In this document: positions 56,401 through 64,000 of the stretch, piece by piece
Layout: every line of letters begins with the position of its first letter
How positions within the stretch are numbered: the first letter of the stretch is position 1
From: Thunnus maccoyii
Lineage: Eukaryota; Chordata; Actinopteri; Scombriformes; Scombridae
DNA: 64,000 nt
Direction of reading: 5' to 3'
Assembly (NCBI RefSeq): GCF_910596095.1
Contig: NC_056546.1
Location: 13,479,925-13,543,924, forward strand
Notes under the pieces: generated by a model
Databases searched by the model: none
Seen by the model: the letters and a program-made list of their open reading frames with translations, nothing else
What the model was told of the DNA's origin: nothing
Position numbers and translations under genes: made by a program

Positions 56401-59400
56401 ACACGTCTATAAAACCCCACACCCTCCGTCTGTAACGCAAGCTTTCTGTCGTAAAGCTGAGATAACCTTGATGACATCCCAATGACATCATCAGGGTTGT
56501 TTTATCAGACTTTTGCGACTTCCCTCTAGAGCCTGAAAGACATTATGACTGAGTAGTAACTGAACATCAGCTATAAAATCGGTGCAGTGGATGAGTTTGG
56601 TTGGCAAAAGACGGGTATTCAATTTTAGTACATTTCTGTGATATACTCTATATAAGAATTTATACTGTACTGATTTATTTATATTCACCAGCAGTTTACA
56701 AATGACCTCATATACATCCTGTTGTGCATACAGTATAATATGCTGTCTGTCCCATGTGAAAATGAGCCTTTCACTAATGGAGTCCCTTGGTTTGACAGTA
56801 CCTTGGCAGTAGGGCCCAGAGCTTTCTGAAACTCCACCTTCTCCTCTTTATTATCCAGGCTGCCATGGTAACCAAAGCAGCTCACATCTCCCAGAAGCAA
56901 AGCCTCCTGGGAAATGGGCAGGATTCCACATTTCATCGAGGACACCTGTTAACATGGGATGAAAGCAACAAAGGCTGTGACGCACTGACATCTAAATGGA
57001 GGCACATTTTTGCTATCAGGCACAAATAAAAACTTAACACAGCAACGTTCATCATGTGCTGTGCATTTTACTGCCGAGCTTCAAAGGAAATGGCAAAAAT
57101 GCATTACAGGGTGTCTGCATCCAAAATAACTAAGCACACAGGGGGCTGCTTTTAATTCAGTCTTCTTCCTCTGGTGCAAAATAAGCATTTAGCAGCAGCT
57201 TTTATGCTTTGAATAACACAAAGCTCATATAATATAAGCCTGGAGCACACTTACAGCAGCTGTGGCAGGGGTATGTATGTGGATGATACATCTCACATCA
57301 GGGCGCATGGAGTAAATGGCAGCATGAGGAGCAAATCCAAAATGGTCAATACCCAGATCAGTAGAACCTTGGTCCACAACATCACCAATCATGTTTACCT
57401 TCACCTACAAAAAAAAACAGAAAGTTAGAGCTGTGAAGGATGTCAGTTGGCAGTGTAGTACAGATTTAAGTAGTAGTTGTTGTTGTTATTATAGTAAAGC
57501 AGCAGCAGATTAAACAAAGAACAAACTCAATGTTATTTCAAAACATGGAAGAATAGAAATGTTAAATACTAAACCTATAGGTGCTTACATATGATTGAAT
57601 CAATAAGGCAAAAATACTTTATCAGCATGACGCTGCAAATCCATGTCAATATGATTTGCTTAATGACAAACATTGATACCCCAGACAGGGAATCTCCACA
57701 TGTCAGCCAATTCAAATCTCAAAACAGTGCCTCGACAGACAGGACAATTGAGACAGGATGTGGACTAATGAGGTCTGGTACAGACCATTATTGTTAAAAC
57801 TTTTTAATGAGCAGAAATAGCAGCATGAGGAGCCCCTTATTAAAAGCTCCAACTACCTAGAACCATGTGCTCCAGTCCTCATCACTCCACATCCAAACTC
57901 CAAACTGCCAGTCAAATATTTTTCACAGCTTATATTTTAAAATACAAATTAAAAAAAGACGAATGATCCTGTTTTATTGGAAATTACCTCGATTCCGATC
58001 AAAATAACTCAATCTTCATCGCTCTAATGAGGCATTTTGTGTCAGACTACACACTATATATTTATTGTACTTAACATTCAGTATACAGTGTAGGCTTAGC
58101 TGGTTTCGTTTTTAGTGGTTCTTGTGATTAATACAGCAATTAACTCTCACTTTCAAATTAATATGTCCTTCATTTAAAAGTTTTTCTTTTTGCTGAAGAG
58201 ACTCTAAAGCGCTCAGAAGACACGAATGGAGACAAATGACGACTCACGATGGAGAGCAGAAAAGCTATAATGAGGATGTTGAATGGTATACTGTGTTAGA
58301 GAAAAACTGTCAAAAAATATCATCTTTGAGCACTGTAGCTTGTACTATTAAAAACATCTAGACACCTCACAGACATCTGATTCAAATCTATCAATGTCAG
58401 GTTTAACTGACAACAATATGTGTCACATTCAGGTGCCTGGCTATTTCCAATAAAAAAGTCACAAACATTCCCCATTACCTATTCCTTACTTGTATTTTGA
58501 AAATGCATTGTGTTAATTTAATGGATTTACAATGACAATGCCTGAGATTTAAAAAAATAAATAAATTAAAAAATACAAATTCCTAGTGTATGTAGCAAAA
58601 CTCCATGACAATTCTGACTCATGATTGGAAAATTGGAAAATGACAGCGCACACACACACACACACAGACGTCGTGCTTACCAAATTTGCTGCCGTCACCT
58701 CAGCGAAAGACAGACCTCGTGGATTAATAAGCACATGATCCTGCTCTTTACTGACACGCACCTGAAAGCAAAAAGATCATATTTTAAAATCCAAAACTTG
58801 TCTGGGTAAAAACGTGAATAACGTAAGTAAAATTCCAACATTAAGAAACATTTGTGATGTAAATACAGTGTATAATCCACCGTACAACAGTATTTGTTGA
58901 GCTTGTACAGGAGAAATGGAGATATGAGTGCATTTCTAGCCATTATGATGCCTCTGCAGCAGTGTTTCCCCCATGAATTCATTTTTGTTAAGGTCAAAAA
59001 GCCCCTTCGAGGAGCAGTGTGTAAGATTAAGTGGCCTGCGGAGGACGCGAAAGGCCCTCTCTAGAGCCAGTATTTGGTTTGTCCATTCTGGGCTACTGTA
59101 GAAACATAGTGGTGCAACATGGTGGGCTCTGTAGAAGAGGACCCGCTCCCTATGCAGATATAGAGGGTTCATTCTAAGGTAACAAAATCACAACAATTCT
59201 TATTTTCAGGTGATGATACACCAATTAAAACTTACTTTTGAAAACAATATTTCATTTCTGCCAAGTCTGTTCTGCTAGATGCCACTAAACTATATACACA
59301 AGACCACAGGAGACCAAATTTCTACACTTAAAAAAAGTTCTTTAAGTTGAGTTAGCAGCTACTTAGAGCTGAGAGACTCACCTCACCTGTTCAAGGATAC

Positions 59401-61891
59401 AGGAAACTCTGAACTACAGAGGAAAGCTCCCTTCACTCTCAAAAATCGGTATGTGGGTTGATAAAAACTGACTTTCTAAGCTCTGTCTTTAGGGAAAAAT
59501 CTGAGTTTTACATTTTGATATCTCAAGTTATTCATCACATATTTCAGTGTGAATTCTCACAATTGGGGAAGATGTTCATATTCACAAAACTGACTTTTCT
59601 GAAACCATAAATAATATATGGATTCCAAAAATGCAGAGGTACTCCCCTTTAAGCCTTCCCGGGAGCTAGAGAGCACAAAGCTCACATAAAGATACACAAA
59701 CCTTGTGTGGCATACGTAAGCAGATGTGCATCGGAGCATGATGGTGAAGTTGTACTCACGGTGATGTAGGAGCTTGTAAAACGAGCCCAGCTGAAGAGGT
59801 CAACGAGCCTGTAGAGGCTGGCCAGCCTGCAGCGACTCTGCTTCTCCCCTTTAGCAAAGGATGGAGACTCGATGCCATACAAGTCATTGACTGGAGTCAC
59901 CATCCCGAAACCTGCCACAAAACATAACATCATTGGTAACTTGCTATGCATTAAAAACACTAAACTTGTATTTTTTTTTTAAAACATCTACAAGGATGTT
60001 AACATGGTTTGCTTTCACAACATATAAAGCTAAAACATCCCAGGGAGCCTCTGCAGCTGAAGCTTAAAAAAAAGGCTTTTCTCAGAATTCCCGACAAGAA
60101 ACTGGAGGATATTTTTGGACTGTAATACCATATAAGGCCATTTAATGATACAAGGCTTTATCTTTTACAGTCACTTTAACCTTTTAAAAGAGCAGATCCG
60201 CCTCAGTGACGTCACAGACATTTCCTAAAGTGACATTTTCCAAACATTTACAGTTTCGACAGTCAAACTTTTCTGCTCTAGCCTGCTCTATGACCTCCCC
60301 GGAAACATAAGGCATAGAGGTTATGCTAACATAATTAGCATTGCAAACAGCTGTAATTCATTACCAAGACTGGTCATGGGGGCTACTTAATAGAAACATT
60401 GACAATGAGGAATGCTGTCAACAACTTTCTGCCTTTTCTGCTGTTTCAGGGTTGTTCAGAGTCACAGGAGTCTGAGAAATCAGCCTCTGACAATGAAGAT
60501 ATTCAGCCTGCATAATGCACGCAGACAGAGTATACACGCTGAATGACAATCAGGCACGAAAGGAGATAGATGGAGGCATTCACACACGCACAAACACACA
60601 CTCTACAACTCACTGATTGGCGATGTCAAGGGGCCAGCCCCTCCCAAGGTGCTCGCCATGACCAGGTCAGCGATCTGTCTGAGAGCCAGGAGACCTGTGG
60701 GGTTGTTGCCCTTCGTCAGCTGATCCTGAATCAGACCTTCCAGCTCATCTTTAAACACCTGTGAAGAAAAAAGTTTTCTTTTTCATTCCGGGAGAGTTGA
60801 GGAGAAGAAACACAAACACTCTGTTAAAGCTCTATTAACTTAGCAACTTCTAAACACACAACCCGACCTTAACATCAGTCCAACACCTCCTCGGGATGTG
60901 TCGAGGAGCACAGCATGCTCTCCTCCTTATTACAAGTGTAAACAAATCACTACGGGCCACTTTAAAACCTCTTTGTGTGTGCGTAGGCAGGAGGGGGGAA
61001 TCGTATTAAACCCAACTATAAATTTTTGCCTTCGAGAGCAGCCTGTGAATCTTGAAAACAGCACTATTTTCCTGTGTGCTGCGGCTAAGCTCCCGCATTC
61101 TGCTTCATCCGACCACGGTTCCCATGGTGATGAGATAAGTTCCACTTGTTGGGCCTGTTATGCAATCGCAGATCAGTGTGGGCTCGTCTTATTTTCATGC
61201 ACTTCATGGGCATGTGGTTGTTGCAGCTCCTTGTACTCCATCTAAACAAGCTGCACTGCTCTGTTTATCATCATTCTGGCTTATATCAAAGATGATATAA
61301 GAAAATGCTACAATACAGATATGATGCTGCTTAGAATATGTCCTCTATTTTACCTTTTAATGTTATCAGTTAATCTGTAATAACACTGGTAAGACACCAC
61401 GGAGATTAAAACTGATATTTCATTATCTAAATACAAAACTGGGGGATTTTTGTGACACATCTCATTGTAGCTGCAGACATTTCTGTTTCTAAGCTTTATA
61501 GCAGTTATATTTCAGAGTAAACTCAGAGCAGAGTGTATGAAATAATCTTCAGATAAACAAGAAAAAAACCCAATGCATTTTAGTCTATCTTAAGTGAAGC
61601 CTCTCCAGCTTTAAAAGCATCGTTCTTTGCTCATACACAGTGAAAGCTTGTGTGTAGGAGGGCACTTATACGGAGCTGCGGGCTACATACAGGACTCTGC
61701 AGTATCTGGGTGACCCTCTTCTTCTGCTCCATCATATTGAAGTCCTGCCTCAGGTCTGGCGACATGTTCCTGCTGCGGAGGTACTCCGGGTCACTCTCAT
61801 CTACGCGGTCGAAGTAGCGCTCCTTGGAATCGTTGCTGGAAAGGGACAGGGTCAGGGACCCGGCTGTCTGCCTCACCTCCACCAGACTCAT
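47452..61891 (-). CDS. add3: gamma-adducin (14 coding exons)
   Basis: Membrane-skeleton protein that caps actin filaments and recruits spectrin. Exons (minus): 61891-61691, 60758-60614, 59911-59760, 58761-58681, 57404-57255, 56945-56802, 55382-55284, 54632-54459, 52659-52399, 52200-52084, 50471-50382, 50250-50127, 49215-49120, 47696-47452. All are GT-AG and the frame stays open for 692 codons plus TGA; human is 674 or 706. Seen: [20 protein letters not shown] near the start; the class II aldolase-like head at about 130-380 ([46 protein letters not shown]); the neck motif [30 protein letters not shown]; an acidic tail; and a C-terminal Lys-rich MARCKS-like domain with Ser677 in RTPSFLKK, the PKC site in relatives. 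The first 20 residues and exon 13 (Asp-rich) differ from human. The gamma form is chosen over alpha and beta from position beside mxi1 and overall match. Confidence 0.96.
47828..48257 (+). mobile_element. dispersed repeat copy 1, Helitron-like
   Basis: Begins CTATATAAAGCAAGGAATC then CTGTCTGTCTGTCTG, and contains TCTCGAGAAATAT near 47989. Ends ATGTTTTGAACGAGCACTGC near 48257. A second copy with the same start and end follows within about 15 bases. In add3 intron 13. Strand is nominal. Confidence 0.5.
48270..49042 (+). mobile_element. dispersed repeat copy 2, Helitron-like, with nested foldback
   Basis: Starts GGCAAGGAATCTCTGTCTGT like copy 1 and shares the blocks TGGGTGTATTGCTGGG and TTCTCGAGAAAT. 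Near its end is a perfect 7-bp-stem hairpin GCCTGTT/AACAGGC, and about 20 bases further on it closes with AACGGGCACTGCACTAGT. The CTAG end after a hairpin is Helitron-like, though the hairpin-to-end spacing is longer than usual, so the class is inferred. A small foldback (48419-48523) is inserted inside. Confidence 0.5.
48419..48523. mobile_element. 105-bp foldback (MITE-like) nested in repeat copy 2
   Basis: The two ends, TTACCTTGCAAGGCAGC and the reverse complement of GCTGCCTTGCAATGTAA, match in 15 of 17 positions, and the pairing continues through AATCGCA/TGCGAAT. It sits in repeat copy 2, and copy 1 lacks it at the equivalent place. Confidence 0.6.
50546..51146. mobile_element. 600-bp foldback element, intron 10 of add3
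   Basis: The left end (from AGTTCACACTTTTCCAAG) and the reverse complement of the right end (from GGTTCACAGTTTTTCAAG) stay alignable for roughly 250 bases, sharing TAAAACAATAGTCAG, CCAAATGAACATTGA, TGTAATCATTCC and AATGTAAGT.ATGG. The whole element is therefore a long imperfect hairpin. No ORF. A second copy starts near the window's right edge. Confidence 0.7.
51156..51728. mobile_element. 573-bp non-autonomous DNA transposon with 31-bp inverted ends
   Basis: The ends at 51156-51186 and 51698-51728 are inverted repeats agreeing in 28 of 31 positions (start GGCCGTATTCAGACC versus GGCCATATTCAGACT). The interior is more GC-rich than the host intron and has no long ORF. It starts only about 10 bases after the foldback at 50546-51146. 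I see no clear target-site duplication, so the superfamily is left open. Confidence 0.7.
53229..53263. repeat. perfect 15-bp hairpin in add3 intron 8
   Basis: Arm GCTCACATGACACTG (53229-53243), loop GTTAA, then its exact reverse complement (53249-53263). Confidence 0.95.
53849..53872. repeat. (TG)n microsatellite
   Basis: About 12 TG units in add3 intron 8. Confidence 0.9.
59008..59306. mobile_element. MITE-like repeat in add3 intron 3
   Basis: Begins AGGAGCAGTGTGTAAGATT, and its far end reads back, on the other strand, TTGTGTATATAGTTTAGTGG; the ends are therefore similar inverted copies. Interior blocks GCGAAAGGCCCTCTCTAGAG and TTTGTCCATTCTGGGCTACT are ones I recognise from a very common percomorph repeat. 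It carries no transposase. Confidence 0.6.
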
Positions 61892-62960
61892 GTTCCTGCA
61901 GAGTCTTCACTTCCCCGGCCTCTCGCTGGTCCTCTGGAATCTGTATGAGACGATGAAAACACTGCTGCTTACTTCACATTCAGGCTGTCAAGGCAACCGG
62001 TGTTGCTTTAATAGAAAAGATATGGGTGCAATGGTGACTCATGTAATTACATGGATGGAGACAAAAGGAGAAGAGAACATTGTCATATGATTGATGCTGC
62101 TTTAAAGCTGTTGCTGCGCAAAAAAAAAGGAGCTGATTTAGTCACAGCTGCTGGGAGCATAATGCAAGTATTTTTACAGGATAGTTTAATAACACAGCAA
62201 TAACCTCTCCACACACACACACACACACACACATCTCACATGTATTCATTCCCCATCACTTAATGGGTTTTAGCACCAAAGTTCACTGTCTCTTTCTTCT
62301 CTACACAGATGGAGGCCAGCTCATAAAAGTGTGGGATGAAAGCAGCAACAGTTTTTCCCCACTTCTACTGCTCAGCCACAAGCTGTAAAGCATTGTCAAC
62401 AGTAAACAAAGGCAGGCCTCATGTAAATCAGCCACTCTGAATAGCAGTTAGCACCTTTGGCGCTGCAGTGTTACCTGGACGTGGGGGGCTGGAGGGATAC
62501 ATTAAATTCAGCCACATTACATAAGGCCTAGCAATGCAATAGTTTCAAACAAACCAAACAAAGATAACGCGTTAATTGCTGGTTTTAGAAGTCGCCTCTA
62601 ATCCACAGCACTCGGTGCATGGCATCAAATTACAACTTTAAAACATTTATAGTAGGAGAAGTAAGACGGGAGGGGGGATATAAGTTTGTAACCAAGGCTA
62701 CACTTTGAGACTTCTACAAGTTCATACTCCATTAACACAACGCGAATTAGAAACCACGAGGAGAACTGTTCCTGAAAGTTGAAAAATTACCTGTGGGGGA
62801 CAAAAGTGCCCAACTCGTGAATTAACTGCCTCCGGACGATGTGATGTCGAATTTCTCCGGCAGAGGCTCCAAAAATGTGTCTGAAGGCAAACCGGACGGT
62901 TATTAGTCCCGATACATTGTGGAAAACAGAAAGAAAAAATGTTGCAGGGCTCAAGTTGCT
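61892..62960 (-). promoter_or_regulatory. add3: add3 5' UTR, first intron and likely noncoding first exon
   Basis: The exon holding the ATG begins at an acceptor with exon start 61940 (CATACAG/ATTCC on the minus strand). Upstream, a donor CAG/GTAATT ends a likely noncoding exon at 62791; its upstream end is unknown, perhaps near 62950. This layout of an untranslated first exon agrees with mammalian ADD3. The intron between holds a (CA)n run at 62210-62232. Confidence 0.5.
62210..62232. repeat. (CA)n microsatellite
   Basis: About 11 units in the first intron of add3. Confidence 0.9.
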
Positions 62961-62999
62961 ACAGTATCCAGACAGAGCTGACTGACTGCCTGCTGTGGG

Positions 63000-63839
63000 T
63001 AAAGTAGTGAGTTGAAGAAGAGAGGCTGCATGGAGGAGGATGTGGGTGTGTTTGTGTGGGAAAAAGGAAAAGTGACCATGTGACTTCACTTATCCACCCA
63101 CCAGGCCTCTATGTATTCAGCGGGACAAAGGAATGGCCACTCAGGCTCAGTTCAGCTTTTTTAAGGCTCCCCTTTCCAATCATACTGTAGTTTCCCTGAA
63201 TAATTCCTACATGTGCATGTGCAGCGACCTTATTTCTGTGCCATTGTTTTATCTCTTGTGGAATCCCTAATATCCCTGAAGGAACTTGTTATATTGCTAG
63301 TTCTTGGTGGAGGATTTGAAGCTGCGTTTGTGATTTTTCGATTAATCTTTTTCCCTCTCTCTCTGCCTCTCTGTCTCTGTACGTGTGATTCATTAACTCC
63401 ACTGCCACTTCATTTCATAAATAACTGAGACTCCTGTGTTCCCACAGCCGCTCTCAGCTAGAGGTTTTCATCAAAGCTATATGGCCCAGCCATACCAAAA
63501 CAGAGCACTTCAAAGCCAGAACAAGTGCTTCCCTCAAAAAGTGAGTGCCTCCACCAGAAAAAAAAAAAAAATCTAAAACATAGGATGTTTGCACACAGAA
63601 AGCAATGCAACACAGATGTTCTCTCGAAGAGGAGATAGGACACTATTATAGAAACTATTTCTGATTCTTTTCGTCACATTGCACTTTATCCCACATCCAC
63701 AAACACAATATATTGTGATTACTTTCATAAACCAACTATATGCATCAATACATATGATGTAAATGGAAGTTTTATAGAGCTGCAACAATTAGTTGATCAA
63801 TAGAAATTTAATCACCAACTATTTGATAACCGATTAAAG
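63000..63839. other. region upstream of add3, nothing recognised
   Basis: No gene is supported. Pyrimidine-rich CTCTCTCTCTGCCTCTC occurs near 63354. The small ORFs here are not convincing. Confidence 0.45.
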
Positions 63840-64000
63840 AGAGGTTCACAATTTTTCATTTCTGTTTTAAAATAACAGTCAGGAACCCGCATGAACATTG
63901 AAACAGGTTTTGCTCTCTGTTATCATTCCTCCTGTTCATACTGGCTATTAGAGGATTCCCTCTAAATGCACTTTCAATTTAAGTGATGGGGGACAAAATT
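63840..64000 (+). mobile_element. second copy of the foldback family, cut by the window edge
   Basis: From GAGAGGTTCACAATTTTTC onward it follows the left arm of the 50546-51146 element: ATGAACATTGA, ATCATTCCTCCTGTTCATAC and AAGTGATGGGGG. It continues past 64000. Confidence 0.7.

Overview
The window looks like nuclear DNA from a spiny-rayed (percomorph-type) teleost fish. It carries six vertebrate protein-coding genes with fish-sized introns, GT-AG splice sites and AATAAA signals. The spacers are AT-rich and hold CA/TG and ATCT microsatellites, LINE 3' ends, foldback elements and other short repeats of fish type. I see no prokaryotic, viral or organellar sequence, no CRISPR array and no rRNA.

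Layout: 1-6.6 kb is a repeat-bearing spacer with a doubtful set of minus-strand exons. ppp2r2d (+, CDS 6634-10256) and bnip3 (-, CDS 12300-14766) face each other tail to tail. A spacer of about 10 kb follows with a LINE remnant, then intronless adra2a (-, 24706-25911). After another LINE remnant come smndc1 (+, CDS 29072-32804) and mxi1 (-, CDS 35565-41662), again tail to tail. A 4 kb spacer contains a broken transposase-like exon. add3 (-, CDS 47452-61891) fills the rest, with several transposable elements in its introns. I rebuilt all coding exons by hand. Each gene gives one continuous reading frame: 447, 191, 401, 236, 270 and 692 codons before the stop.

The genes do not form a pathway. 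Ppp2r2d is a PP2A regulatory subunit that times mitosis. Bnip3 is a mitophagy receptor. Adra2a is a Gi-coupled adrenergic receptor. Smndc1 is a Tudor-domain splicing factor. Mxi1 is a MYC antagonist. Add3 caps actin in the membrane skeleton. The add3-mxi1-smndc1-adra2a order matches the human 10q25 neighbourhood, while ppp2r2d-bnip3 matches human 10q26.3, so two segments that lie far apart in human are joined here. bnip3 and mxi1 are both known HIF-1 targets and both carry candidate hypoxia-response cores near exon 1.

I found no convincing new biological system. The points most worth checking are the nested and tandem mobile elements in the add3 introns, the inverted repeat pair upstream of ppp2r2d, the possible minus-strand exons at 1.4-3.3 kb, and the Ser at a ligand-selectivity position of the receptor.
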